Assembly (NCBI GenBank): GCA_035606915.1
Contig: DATNDU010000034.1
Coordinates: 1-64,000 of the forward strand
Direction: 5' to 3'
From: Roseiarcus sp035606915
Lineage (GTDB): Bacteria > Pseudomonadota > Alphaproteobacteria > Rhizobiales > Beijerinckiaceae
Length of the DNA: 64,000 nt
Under the pieces are notes generated by a model. That model ran no database searches. It worked only from the letters and a program-made list of their open reading frames with translations, and had not been told where the DNA came from. The translations under genes and the position numbers were made by a program. This document shows, piece after piece, positions 39,143-48,315 of this stretch. The first letter of the stretch is position 1. Each line of letters begins with the position of its first letter.

Positions 39143-40189
39143 TCAGAGTGCGCCGAACACGTCATTGGTCTGGGCGGTGACGCGCACGAAAGTGGTGCGT
39201 TTCGGCACCTCCTTCAGTTGCGTCGCGCCGATATACGTCATCATCGAGCGCACGCCGCCCATGATCTCGCTCATTGTGCCTTCGACCGGGCCGCGATAGG
39301 GCGTCTCGACCGTCTTGCCCTCGGCGGCGCGGTATTTGGCGACGCCGCCGGCGTAGCGCTTCATCGCCGTCTCCGACGACATGCCGTAAAAGCCCATCGC
39401 CACCGGCACGCGCTCGCCATCGTGCTCCTCGTAGCGGATTTCGCCCTCGCATTCGTCGTGGCCGGCCAGCATGCCACCGAGCATGACGAAATCCGCCCCT
39501 GCGCCATAGGCCTTGGCGACATCGCCGGGCGAAACGCAGCCGCCGTCGGCGCAGACCTGACCCTTCAGGCCATGCGCGGCGTCGGCGCATTCGATGATGG
39601 CGGAAAGCTGCGGATAGCCGACGCCGGTGACGCGGCGCGTCGTACACACCGAGCCCGGCCCGATGCCGATCTTGACGATGTCGGCGCCGGCGAGGATCAG
39701 CGCTTCCGTCATATCGCCGGTGACGACGTTGCCGGCCATGATCACCGACTTCGGGTTCTCGTCGCGCACGCGCTTGACGACGTCGAGGAAGCGCTCGGAA
39801 TAGCCGTTGGCGACGTCGATGCAGAGGAAATGCAGCTCCGCGCGCTTGCGCACGGCGGCCAGTTTCTCAAGATCGCTTGCTGTGGTGCCGATCGAATAGA
39901 AGGCGTGCGCGCCGTCGGCGCTGGCGAAGAATTCGGCCAGCGCGCTCTCGGGATAATGCTTGTGCAGCGCCGTCAGCGCGCCGTGGCGGCCAAGGGCGCG
40001 CGCCATATTCATCGTGCCGGTGACGTCCATGTTGGCGGCGATGAGCGGAAAGCCCTTCCACTCGGAGGCCGTGTGGTAGAAGCGGAAAGGGCGGTGAATG
40101 TCGACTTCGTTACGGGAGGTGAGCGTCGAGCGCTTGGGCCGGATGAGCACGTCCTTGAAGTCGAGCTTGACGTCGGTCTCAATACGCAT
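39143..40189 (-). CDS. guaC: GMP reductase
   Basis: The 348-residue TIM-barrel enzyme converts GMP to IMP with NADPH and ammonia release. The catalytic loop KIGIGPGSVCTTRRVTGVG has Cys182. The N-terminal FKDVLIRPKRSTL and the absence of the CBS domains of IMP dehydrogenase distinguish it from GuaB. Length equals E. coli GuaC (347). It is transcribed towards fumC on the reverse strand, and the two may share a transcript. Confidence 0.93.
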   Translation of the reverse strand: MRIETDVKLDFKDVLIRPKRSTLTSRNEVDIHRPFRFYHTASEWKGFPLIAANMDVTGTMNMARALGRHGALTALHKHYPESALAEFFASADGAHAFYSIGTTASDLEKLAAVRKRAELHFLCIDVANGYSERFLDVVKRVRDENPKSVIMAGNVVTGDMTEALILAGADIVKIGIGPGSVCTTRRVTGVGYPQLSAIIECADAAHGLKGQVCADGGCVSPGDVAKAYGAGADFVMLGGMLAGHDECEGEIRYEEHDGERVPVAMGFYGMSSETAMKRYAGGVAKYRAAEGKTVETPYRGPVEGTMSEIMGGVRSMMTYIGATQLKEVPKRTTFVRVTAQTNDVFGAL

Positions 40190-40308
40190 GGGTAGTCCAG
40201 GAATGGTGGGATTTCGGGCAAAGGTAGCACGGCGGCGGCGTACTGACGAGGGCCGCGCCAGCGCCCTGCGCTAGAGATAGGGCTTCGGCGCGCCCGTGCA
40301 ATGCGCGC

Positions 40309-41802
40309 TTAGTCGCCGGGTTGGAAAAGCGTGCGCGCCACCGCGTCGCGCCAGCCGCGATAACGCCGCTCGCGCATCGCCGCCGACATCGATGGGGCGA
40401 AGCGCCGTTCAAGCCGCCATGTGGCGGCGAAGCGCTTGGGCTCCGGATAGAGGCCGGCTTGCCAGCCGGCGAGATAGCCGGCGCCGAGCGAGGTCGTCTC
40501 GGTGATCGTCGGCCGGTCGACGGCGGCGGCGAGCATGTCGGCGAGGAACTGCATCGTCCAGTCGCTGGCGGCCATGCCGCCATCGACGCGGATCGGCGCG
40601 TCATCGCCAAGCCCGCCGGCGTCGGCGCGCATCGCCTCGACGAGGTCGCGGGTCTGGTAGCCGACGCTTTCGAGCGCGGCGCGGGCGATTTCCTTGCGCG
40701 TCGAACCGCGCGTCAGGCCGAAGATGGCGCCGCGCGCCTCGGCGCGCCAATGCGGCGCGCCGAGGCCGGCGAAGGCGGGCACGACATAGACGTCCTGCTC
40801 GGGATCGGCGGCGGCGGCGAGCGGGCCGCTCTCGGCGGAGGAGGCGATGACGCCGAGCGAGTCGCGCAACCATTGCACGGTCGCGCCGGCCGAGAAGATC
40901 GAGCCTTCGAGCGCATAGGCGCGCTCGCCGCGCCATTGGTAGGCGATCGTCGTCAACAGCCGATGCGACGAGGCGACCGGCGTCGCGCCGGTGTTGAGCA
41001 GTAGAAAGCCGCCGGTGCCGAAGGTCGCCTTCACCGCGCCCGGCGCGAAACAGGCCTGGCCGACGAGCGCCGCCTGCTGGTCGCCGGCGATGGCCAGGAT
41101 CGGCGCGGACTCGCCGATGAGATCGGGCGTCAGCACGCCGAACTCGCCGGCGGTGTCCTGCACCTTGGGCAGCATCGAGCGCGGCACGCCGAACAGGCGC
41201 AGCAATTCGTCGTCCCAGGCGCCGGTGTGAATATTGTAGAGCAGGGTGCGCGAGGCGTTGGTGGCGTCGGTGGCGTGAACAGCGCCGCCGGTCAGCCGCC
41301 ACAGCAAATAGGCGTCGACGGTGCCGAAGGCGAGTTCGCCGCGCTCGGCGGCGGCGCGTGCGCCGGCGACATTGTCGAGAATCCAAGCGATCTTGGTGGC
41401 GCAGAAATAGGGGTCGATCAGCAGGCCGGCGCGCTCGCGCACCATCGCCTCGGCGCCCTCGCTTCGCAGCCGGGCGCAGGCGTGCGCGGTGCGCCGGTCC
41501 TGCCAGACGATGGCGTTGTAGATCGGCTCGCCGCTACGCCGGCTCCACACCAGCGTCGTCTCGCGCTGGTTGGTGAGGCCGACAGCGGCGACCACGCCCT
41601 TCGGCGCCTTGGCGAGCGCCATGCGCATCGTCTCCAGCACGGTGCGCCAAATATCCTCGGGGTCGTGCTCGACCCAGCCGGCTTGTGGGTAGTGTTGCGC
41701 GAATTCCTGCTGCGCGACGGCGACCGGGGCGACATCGGGGCCGAAGATCATGCTGCGGGTCGAGGTCGTTCCCTGATCGACGACAAGGATATAGGAGGGC
41801 AT
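40309..41802 (-). CDS. glpK: Glycerol kinase
   Basis: The 497-residue FGGY kinase phosphorylates glycerol. DQGTTSTRSMIFG at residues 9-21, NQRETTLVWSRRSGEPIYNAIVWQDRRT and TFGTGGFLLLNTG are typical. The FGGY signature GAIFGLTRGSTRKEIARAALESVGYQTRDLVEAM is close to E. coli GlpK (502 aa). No glpD, glpF or glpR gene is adjacent, so it is a single gene here. Confidence 0.96.
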   Translation of the reverse strand: MPSYILVVDQGTTSTRSMIFGPDVAPVAVAQQEFAQHYPQAGWVEHDPEDIWRTVLETMRMALAKAPKGVVAAVGLTNQRETTLVWSRRSGEPIYNAIVWQDRRTAHACARLRSEGAEAMVRERAGLLIDPYFCATKIAWILDNVAGARAAAERGELAFGTVDAYLLWRLTGGAVHATDATNASRTLLYNIHTGAWDDELLRLFGVPRSMLPKVQDTAGEFGVLTPDLIGESAPILAIAGDQQAALVGQACFAPGAVKATFGTGGFLLLNTGATPVASSHRLLTTIAYQWRGERAYALEGSIFSAGATVQWLRDSLGVIASSAESGPLAAAADPEQDVYVVPAFAGLGAPHWRAEARGAIFGLTRGSTRKEIARAALESVGYQTRDLVEAMRADAGGLGDDAPIRVDGGMAASDWTMQFLADMLAAAVDRPTITETTSLGAGYLAGWQAGLYPEPKRFAATWRLERRFAPSMSAAMRERRYRGWRDAVARTLFQPGD

Positions 41803-41927
41803 GCGCTCATCCCACGCGACAGAGGGACTCCCCCTCTAGCAACTCGCGCCGCAAGGCTCAACCCGGCCGGCGTTCGAGCTTTTGCGGACAAACTTGCGCT
41901 TTTGGCGACAAAGCGGCATGAAACGCC

Positions 41928-42425
41928 ATGTCTTATTTTGGGCCGGTCCCACAAGTCCCATTTGTGAAAGAATTCGCCTGCGCCTTCGTGCTGAGCCCGC
42001 TGGCGCTGGCAGGTTGCGCCAGCGCGCCCCAGGCCGCGGCGCCGGTCGCGCAAGTGGAAGGGCCGAAGAGCCCGCTCGACGAACGCATCGCCCATTACGC
42101 TGAGGTCTATAAGGTTCCCGAGGCGCTGATCCGGCGTTCGATCCGGCGCGAGAGCGGCTATAACCCGAAGGCGCATCACGGGCCGTATTGGGGGCTGATG
42201 CAGATCCGCGCCGACACGGCGCGCGGCATGGGCTACCACGGCCCGGCGCGCGGCCTGCTCGACGCCGAGACCAACCTGAAATACGCCTGCGCCTATCTCG
42301 CCAACGCCTATACCGTGGCCGACGGCGACGCCAGCCGCGCCATCAGGCTCTACGCCGGCGGCTATTATTACGAAGCGCGGCGCAAGGGCATGCTCGGCCA
42401 ACTGAAGACCGCCTCGCAAGACTGA
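41928..42425 (+). CDS. Lytic transglycosylase lipoprotein (SLT domain)
   Basis: The 165-residue protein has a lipoprotein signal ending LALAGC (Cys30). A compact lysozyme-like SLT domain follows: Glu75 in IRRSIRRESGYNP is the catalytic acid, then HHGPYWGLMQIRADTARGMGY and DAETNLKYACAYLANAY. It cleaves peptidoglycan glycan strands from the outer-membrane side. The in-frame GTG at 41964 would give a more normal 18-residue lipoprotein signal, so the true start may be there. Confidence 0.88.
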   Translation: MSYFGPVPQVPFVKEFACAFVLSPLALAGCASAPQAAAPVAQVEGPKSPLDERIAHYAEVYKVPEALIRRSIRRESGYNPKAHHGPYWGLMQIRADTARGMGYHGPARGLLDAETNLKYACAYLANAYTVADGDASRAIRLYAGGYYYEARRKGMLGQLKTASQD

Positions 42426-42658
42426 GCGCCTAACCAAATCGACAATCTTTGCATGCCCGGCGCCGCCGCTTAAGCTGCGGCGAACATTGAGGCGTCCGCG
42501 GCGCGAGGCGCCGTCAATCAAACTTCGCCACAATTAAATCTGCGTAATGTTGGCGGCGATCTCGTGCAAAAGCCTAATTTTGGCCAAGGTCTCGCCTATT
42601 GGTCGCGGCGTCGCGACGTGGCGACAACATCATTCTTCATCAGTTGGGAGGCGCCGGC

Positions 42659-43849
42659 ATGCGCGCAAGCGCGGTTGGATGTTTTATGCGCGCAAGCGCG
42701 CTTGGCGGCTTGATTGCTGTTGCTCTGGCGGCGACCGCGTCGGCGAAGGACGAGAGTCCAGACAGCATCAAGGGACTTTACCTGACGACGGCCTATCCGG
42801 CGCTGACGATCCGCGCCGGAGAGCAGACCAAACTTCCCCTCACGCTCTACAACTACGGCCTCGCCCCGCAACGCACGGCGATCAGCATCGCCGACGCACC
42901 GCCAGGTTGGAAGGCCGAGGTTGACGGCGACGGCAAGCCGGTCAGCGCCGCCTTTGTCGATTACGACGGGCGCGCTAGCTTAGACCTCAAGCTGACGATT
43001 CCCGCCGACGCCAAGCCCGGGCCTTACAAGTTCACGCTGAACGCGGACGGCGATGCGGCGAAATCCTCGCTGCCGATCGCCATCAACCTGGAGGCGCCGC
43101 TCGCCGCCAAGCTGACCGCGACGCCGAAATTCCCGGAACTCAAAGGCACCGCCAAGTCGAGTTTCGACTTCAACGTGACGGTGGACAACCAGAGCGAGAA
43201 CGACATGGTTGTGGCGCTGGCGGCCAAGGCGCCGCCGGGCTTCACGGCGACGTTCAAGGCGCAATACGGCTCGCAGGAGCTGACCAGCCTGCCGATCAAG
43301 GCCAATGAGAGCAAGGATCTCACGGTCTCCATCAAGCCCTCGCCGGACGCAGAGGCCGGCAAGGTTCCGGTGATGCTCGACATCGTCGGCGACAAGGTGA
43401 AGGCCGAGACCAAGCTGACGCTCGACATCGGCGGCCAGCCTTCGCTGGTGCTGAGCGGGCCGGACGACCGGCTGAGCGGCGACGCCTACGCCGGCCAGGA
43501 GCGCTCGATTCCGCTGCGCGTGCGCAACCTCGGCTCGGCCCCGGCGCTCGACGTGCAGCTCGACGCTACGCCGCCCTCGGGTTGGAAAGTCTCGTTCGAG
43601 CCGAAGAAGCTGCCGCCGATCGCGGCCGGCGGCGAGCAGAAGGTCAACGCGCTGGTTACGCCGAACCCGAAGGCGATCGCCGGCGATTATATGCTCAACT
43701 TCAACGCCGACGGCGACGGCGTCTCGCAATCGATCAGCTATCGCGTCACCGTGCTGACCTCGACGCTATGGGGCGTCACCGGCCTCGGCGTCATCGCCGC
43801 CGCGCTGTTGGTGCTGTTCGGCGCGGTCGGGAGGTACGGACGGCGATGA
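42659..43849 (+). CDS. NEW3 domain membrane-anchored protein
   Basis: The 396-residue precursor has a signal peptide. Repeated NEW3-type beta sandwich domains follow (about 50-355, for example PLTLYNYGLAPQRTAISIADAPPGWKAEV). A C-terminal transmembrane helix (about 370-392) anchors it, with the short RYGRR end in the cytosol. NEW3 proteins next to ABC-2 transporters are predicted to capture or guide a surface polymer or protein. ATG 42659 has GGGAGG upstream. A second in-frame ATG at 42686 follows a 15-base duplicate of the first start region. It overlaps the ATPase gene by 4 bp. Confidence 0.82.
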   Translation: MRASAVGCFMRASALGGLIAVALAATASAKDESPDSIKGLYLTTAYPALTIRAGEQTKLPLTLYNYGLAPQRTAISIADAPPGWKAEVDGDGKPVSAAFVDYDGRASLDLKLTIPADAKPGPYKFTLNADGDAAKSSLPIAINLEAPLAAKLTATPKFPELKGTAKSSFDFNVTVDNQSENDMVVALAAKAPPGFTATFKAQYGSQELTSLPIKANESKDLTVSIKPSPDAEAGKVPVMLDIVGDKVKAETKLTLDIGGQPSLVLSGPDDRLSGDAYAGQERSIPLRVRNLGSAPALDVQLDATPPSGWKVSFEPKKLPPIAAGGEQKVNALVTPNPKAIAGDYMLNFNADGDGVSQSISYRVTVLTSTLWGVTGLGVIAAALLVLFGAVGRYGRR

Positions 43850-44775
43850 ACGAGGCGGTGATACGCGCCGAAGCGCTGACCAAGCGCTACGGCCCCGCGC
43901 TCGCCGTCGATCGGCTCGATCTCAGCATCGAGCGTGGCGAGGTGTTCGGGCTGCTCGGACCCAATGGGTCTGGCAAGACGACGACGATCCTCATGTTGCT
44001 CGGGCTCACCGAGCCATCGAGCGGACGCGCCATGGTCGAAGGCTTCGATCCCCTGCGCAAGCCGCTCGAAGTCAAGCGCCGCGTCGGCTACATGCCGGAT
44101 TCGGTCGGCTTCTACGAAAACCTCTCGGGCGCCGCCAATCTCAGCTACAGCGCCGCGCTCGCTGGCCTGCGCGACGCCAGCGCGCGGATCGCGGCGGCGC
44201 TGGCGCGCGTGCATCTGGAAGCGGCGGCCGAGAAGCCGGTGCGCGCCTATTCGCGCGGCATGAAACAACGGCTGGCGATTGCCGAAATCCTGATGAAGCG
44301 GGCGTCGGTCGCCATTCTCGACGAGCCCACCGGCGGCCTCGATCCGCAATCGACGCGCGAGTTCCTGGAGCTGATCCGTTCGTTGCAGAGCGACGGCATG
44401 ACCATCCTGCTGTCCTCGCATTTGCTCGATCTCGTGCAATCGGTCTGCGACCGCGTGGCGTTGTTTCATCGCGGCCGCATCGGCCTCACCGGCCGCGTCG
44501 AGGATTTGACGCGCGACGTGCTCGGCGGCTCGCATGTGATTCATGTCGAGGCGCGCGGCGGCGGGCTCGCCACCGCCATCGGCAGGATCGAAGGCGTCGC
44601 CAGCGTGACGCCGACGGCGAACGGCTTCCGCGTTGAAGCGGCGCAGGATGTGCGCGCCGCAATCGCCCGCGCGGTGGTTGAGGCCGGCGGCGAACTCATG
44701 AGCATCGAAGCCGGCCATGCCAGCCTCGATGACGTCTATGTCCGTTATTTCGAGGGAGTGCGCGATGCGGCGTGA
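43846..44775 (+). CDS. ABC transporter ATP-binding protein (CcmA/NosF-like)
   Basis: The 309-residue ATPase has Walker A GPNGSGKTT, signature YSRGMKQRLAIAEIL, Walker B ASVAILDEPTGGLDP and a TILLSSHLLDLVQSVCDRV switch region. A C-terminal domain of about 80 residues is typical of NosF/CcmA-like exporters. With the NEW3 protein upstream and the NosY-like permease downstream, it powers a three-part export or surface-handling system of unknown cargo. The start overlaps the NEW3 stop by 4 bp (ATGA). Confidence 0.92.
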   Translation: MNEAVIRAEALTKRYGPALAVDRLDLSIERGEVFGLLGPNGSGKTTTILMLLGLTEPSSGRAMVEGFDPLRKPLEVKRRVGYMPDSVGFYENLSGAANLSYSAALAGLRDASARIAAALARVHLEAAAEKPVRAYSRGMKQRLAIAEILMKRASVAILDEPTGGLDPQSTREFLELIRSLQSDGMTILLSSHLLDLVQSVCDRVALFHRGRIGLTGRVEDLTRDVLGGSHVIHVEARGGGLATAIGRIEGVASVTPTANGFRVEAAQDVRAAIARAVVEAGGELMSIEAGHASLDDVYVRYFEGVRDAA

Positions 44776-45715
44776 GGGATCGGCGCTCGCCGGCGCTGGC
44801 GTCGTGATGATGAAGGAACTCGGCGACAATCTGACCAGCACGCGCATGCGGCTGCTCGAATTGTTGATCTTCATCACCGGCGCTGGCGCGGTCTATGAAA
44901 CGCTCGGCCAGCTCAGGCAAACGGTCGGCGAAGACCCGTTCGTGTTCCTGCGCATCTTCACCACGGCGAAGGACCCGTTGCCGTCTTTCGTCGCGTTTCT
45001 TGGGTTTCTCATCCCGATCGTCGCCATCGCGCTTGGCTTCGACAGCGTCAACAGCGAGTTCAACCGGCGCACGATGAGCCGGCTGCTGGCGCAGCCGATT
45101 TATCGCGACGCGCTGCTGTTCGGCAAGTTTCTGGCCGGGCTGGCGACGCTGGCGGTGACGCTGACGGCGCTGTGGCTGTTCGTCATCGGGCTCGGCATTC
45201 TGCTGCTCGGGCTGCCGCCGAGCGGGGCGGAGGTGCTGCGCGGCTTCGCCTTCCTCATCGCGGCCATCGCCTATGGCGGCGTTTGGTTGGCGCTGGCGCT
45301 GCTGTTTTCGGTCGTCTTCCGCTCGGCGGCGACGGCGGCGCTGGCGGCGCTGGCGGTCTGGCTGTTGTTTGCGTTCTTCTGGACCATGCTGGTGTCGCTG
45401 CTGACGCCGATCATTGCGCCGCCCGATCCCTACGACGCCTTGTCGGTGCTGCATACGGCGGGGATCGCGCAGGATCTGTCGCGCCTATCGCCGAACACGC
45501 TGTTCGCCGAGGCGACGCTGGCGCTGCTCAACCCGACGACGCGCGCCTTCGGCTTGGTGCTCGCCTCGCAATTGGAAGGCGCGATCACCGCGCCGTTGCC
45601 GTTCGTGCAGAGCGTGGCGTTGATCTGGCCGCAGGTGACGGGGCTCATCGCCGCTTGCATCGGCCTGTTCACCATCGCCTATGTCGCGTTCCAGCGCCAG
45701 GAAGTGCGGGCCTGA
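44765..45715 (+). CDS. ABC-2 type permease (NosY-like)
   Basis: The 316-residue membrane protein has six helices and the DSVNSEFNRRTMSRLLAQPIYRDALLFGKFLAGL motif of ABC-2/NosY permeases. Large periplasmic loops are absent. Its start lies 11 bp before the end of the ATPase gene, so it is translationally coupled. The operon NEW3-ATPase-permease resembles the COG1470/COG1131/COG1277 cluster, which is seen in archaea and bacteria with no agreed substrate. Confidence 0.88.
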   Translation: MRREGSALAGAGVVMMKELGDNLTSTRMRLLELLIFITGAGAVYETLGQLRQTVGEDPFVFLRIFTTAKDPLPSFVAFLGFLIPIVAIALGFDSVNSEFNRRTMSRLLAQPIYRDALLFGKFLAGLATLAVTLTALWLFVIGLGILLLGLPPSGAEVLRGFAFLIAAIAYGGVWLALALLFSVVFRSAATAALAALAVWLLFAFFWTMLVSLLTPIIAPPDPYDALSVLHTAGIAQDLSRLSPNTLFAEATLALLNPTTRAFGLVLASQLEGAITAPLPFVQSVALIWPQVTGLIAACIGLFTIAYVAFQRQEVRA

Positions 45716-45724
45716 GCGGGTGGC

Positions 45725-46126
45725 TCAGGACGTCGGCTGCGCCGGCGTCCCGCGCTGCACCGTCCACGGAATGAAGGCGCAGGGCAGATCGGGATCGCGC
45801 CGGCGCGAGGCGACGACGACCGCTTCGCCCGGCTTCGGCATGATGCCGTCGAGCACGCTGGCGATCGTGCCGTGGCGCCGGCCGGCGTACATGTAATAGA
45901 CAAAGGCGCGCGGCAGATTGGCGTATCTCGGGCTCAGCGGCGCGTGCGAGCGGGCGCGCGCGATAGCGGTCTGCGTGGCGATCTCCTCGGCGGTCGCCGG
46001 GCCGCGCGCCACGCCGGCGAACAGGATCGACGTTTGCGGTGCGCTCCGGGGGTCGAGCGCGCAAGTGTCGGCCGCCGCCGCGCCGCTGGCGGCGAGCCAG
46101 AGGACGAAAGCCAGCGTTGCCTTCAT
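45725..46126 (-). CDS. Small secreted protein of unknown function
   Basis: The 133-residue product has a signal peptide ending ASGAAAADT (near 19), so it is periplasmic. Two cysteines (in ADTCALD and LPCAFIPW) could pair after export. The central AFVYYMYAGRRHGTIASVLDGIMPKPGEAVVVASRRRDPDLPC region matches no family I recognise. GGAGGAAGGCG precedes the start. The start overlaps the stop of the reverse-strand glycosyltransferase upstream of it by 4 bp, so it is coupled to that gene. Confidence 0.65.
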   Translation of the reverse strand: MKATLAFVLWLAASGAAAADTCALDPRSAPQTSILFAGVARGPATAEEIATQTAIARARSHAPLSPRYANLPRAFVYYMYAGRRHGTIASVLDGIMPKPGEAVVVASRRRDPDLPCAFIPWTVQRGTPAQPTS

Positions 46127-47175
46127 GCGCCTTCCTCCGCCGCCGCGGCGACGATCGCCTCCAGGCGCGCGCCGGCTTTGTCGAATGTGTGCTCGGCGAG
46201 GATCTTCGCCTGCGCGGCGGCGCCGAGCCTGAGCGCCAGCCCCGGCTCGTCGAGCGTGCGGGCAATAGCGCTGGCGAGCGCCCGCGCGTCGCCGATCGGA
46301 AACAGCAGGCTGTCGACGCCGTTGGTGGAGATTTCGCGCGGGCCGGGGCAGTCGGTCAAGACCACGGGCTTGGCCCACAGGAACGCCTCCAGCAGCACGA
46401 CGGGGCAGACATCGTGCGAGGAGGGGAAGGCGAAAACATCGATGGCGTCGAAGAACGCCGCCTTGTCGGCGACCCAGCCGGGAAAGCTCAGCGCTTCGCC
46501 GAGGTCGAGCGCGGCGGCCTGCGCTCTAAGCGCCGGCTCAAGTTCGCCGCTGCCGGCGAGGATGGCGCGCACCGGCCGGCCCTCGGCCTTCAACTGCGCG
46601 AGCGCGGCGATGAACACATCGAAGCCCTTCTTGGCCACGAAGCGGCCCATCGCGCCGATCACCGGCGGCGAGCGCGGCGCGGCGGGCGCGGGCAGCGCGG
46701 CGGGACGGCGAATCATGTTGAACAGCCTCGCCACGCGCGCCTCGGGCTGTCCGGCGGCGACCAGCCGCGCCCGCATGTCGTCGTTGATGGCAATGACGCG
46801 CGCGGCGCCGATGGCGGATTTGACGTTGATATTGTGAGTGACGGCGACGACCGGGCTGATGCCCCTCGCGGCGCGCCGCATCAGGGCGATAGCGCGATTG
46901 CCGTGGGCGATGACGGCGGCGGGCCGGAGGCGGACAAGCGTCTGGCGCAGCCGCCAGGCGGCGAGCGGGTCCCAAAGGCCGGCGTTGCCGATCTCGACCA
47001 CATCCTGGCCAAGGGCGCGCAGCGGCGCCGCGCAGAGCGCGCCGGGGGCGACGAAATTGGTTAAGCGAAGGCCGCGCGCGGCGAGCGCCTCGCTGTAATC
47101 CACGAACACCTGTTCGAGCCCGCCGAGCTTGGCGCCGAACATGGCGTTGACGATAGGGAGCGCTGGCGTCGTCAC
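46123..47175 (-). CDS. Glycosyltransferase family 4 (GT-B fold)
   Basis: The 350-residue enzyme opens with AMFGAKLGGLEQVFVDYSEAL. It has a GT4 C-terminal domain with VIGAMGRFVAKKGFDVFIAALAQLKAEG, AFPSSHDVCPVVLLEAFLWAKPVVLTDCPGPREI and a nucleotide-sugar E-x7-E type site. It is cytosolic or peripheral and probably acts in lipopolysaccharide or capsule synthesis. GTG 47175 is the likely start. The longer frame upstream overlaps the divergent gene and is not coding. Confidence 0.85.
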   Translation of the reverse strand: MTTPALPIVNAMFGAKLGGLEQVFVDYSEALAARGLRLTNFVAPGALCAAPLRALGQDVVEIGNAGLWDPLAAWRLRQTLVRLRPAAVIAHGNRAIALMRRAARGISPVVAVTHNINVKSAIGAARVIAINDDMRARLVAAGQPEARVARLFNMIRRPAALPAPAAPRSPPVIGAMGRFVAKKGFDVFIAALAQLKAEGRPVRAILAGSGELEPALRAQAAALDLGEALSFPGWVADKAAFFDAIDVFAFPSSHDVCPVVLLEAFLWAKPVVLTDCPGPREISTNGVDSLLFPIGDARALASAIARTLDEPGLALRLGAAAQAKILAEHTFDKAGARLEAIVAAAAEEGA

Positions 47176-47253
47176 GCAGCGGCTTATCGGGCGTCGGGCC
47201 GCGCGAGGCAACCCGCATTGCCAAACGGCGCCGGCGCGGCCATAGGCGTCGCG

Positions 47254-48315
47254 ATGCGAATACTGGTCGTGGGCAATGCGGGCGAACGAGAGCCGGGGCG
47301 GCGCTATTACAGCGTCGAGCGCAAGCTCGCCAACGGCTTCGCGCGCAACGGCCATAGCGTGCTGTTCTTCAGCGACCGCGACGTGGCGCGGGCGGGGACG
47401 ATCTTTCGCTCCTCGCGCGCCGGGCGCCCGGTCGCCAATGCGAAGTTCCTGGAGGCGGTGGCAAACTACGCGCCGCAGGCGATCGTCTTCGCCCATGCCT
47501 GCCTGATCTCGACCGATACGCTGGCGCAGGCGAAAGCGGCGCGCAGCCGGCCACGACTGGCTCAGGTCTGCGTCGATCCGCTGTTTCGCAAGCTGAACGT
47601 CGAATTCCTCACCGACCGGGCGCGGGTGACGGACGCCACATTCGTCACCACCGGCGGCGCGGCGCTGAAGCGCTTTTCGAGCCCTAGCAACGTCTCCGCC
47701 TTCATCCCCAACCCCGTCGACGCCTCGGTCGAGGAGGCTCGCAATTTCGAGCGCGACGATCTCGGCTTCGACGTGTTCTTCGCCGCCAACGCCGGCGGCG
47801 ACCGCATCGACGACGCGCGCCGCGCTACCCCGAGGCTGATGGCGGCGACGCCGGGGCTCGCCTGCTCCTTCCACGGCTTCGACGGCGCGCCGGGCCTGTA
47901 TGGCGCCGCCTATTTCGAGCGGCTGGCGCAGGCGCGCATGGGCCTCAACCTCAATTCCGACCGCGCCGAGACGGCGGCGGTCCGGGCGCCGGCGGAGGAG
48001 CTTTATCTCTACAGTTCCGACCGTATCGCCCAGTTGCTCGGCTGCGGGCTGCTGACGATGTCGTTTCGCGTCAACGCGATGATGGAGTTGTTCGAGGAGG
48101 GCCGCGAGATGGCGTTCGCCGACGATCCCGAGGGGATGCGCGAAGCGGCGCTGCGCTTCAAGCGCGACGAGGCGGAGCGGCGGCGCATCGCCGAGGCCGG
48201 CTGGCGCAAGGCGCATGCGGCTTTCAATGAGCGCTGGGTCGCCGCCTTCATCGAGGAGGCGCTGTTTCGGCGGCCGTGGTCGCGTGTCTACGCTTGGCCG
48301 ACGGCGCTGTGGTGA
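47254..48315 (+). CDS. CgeB-like glycosyltransferase
   Basis: The 353-residue protein begins MRILVVGNAGEREPGRRYYSVERKLANGFARNGHSVLFFSDRD and has the GT-B-like C-terminal features AQARMGLNLNSDR and YSSDRIAQLLGCGLLTMSFRVNAMMELFEEGREMAFADDPEGM. This is the glycosyltransferase family 1/CgeB-type pattern of spore/surface glycan enzymes. It starts 78 bp from the divergent GT4 gene and overlaps the next glycosyltransferase by 4 bp. Confidence 0.82.
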   Translation: MRILVVGNAGEREPGRRYYSVERKLANGFARNGHSVLFFSDRDVARAGTIFRSSRAGRPVANAKFLEAVANYAPQAIVFAHACLISTDTLAQAKAARSRPRLAQVCVDPLFRKLNVEFLTDRARVTDATFVTTGGAALKRFSSPSNVSAFIPNPVDASVEEARNFERDDLGFDVFFAANAGGDRIDDARRATPRLMAATPGLACSFHGFDGAPGLYGAAYFERLAQARMGLNLNSDRAETAAVRAPAEELYLYSSDRIAQLLGCGLLTMSFRVNAMMELFEEGREMAFADDPEGMREAALRFKRDEAERRRIAEAGWRKAHAAFNERWVAAFIEEALFRRPWSRVYAWPTALW

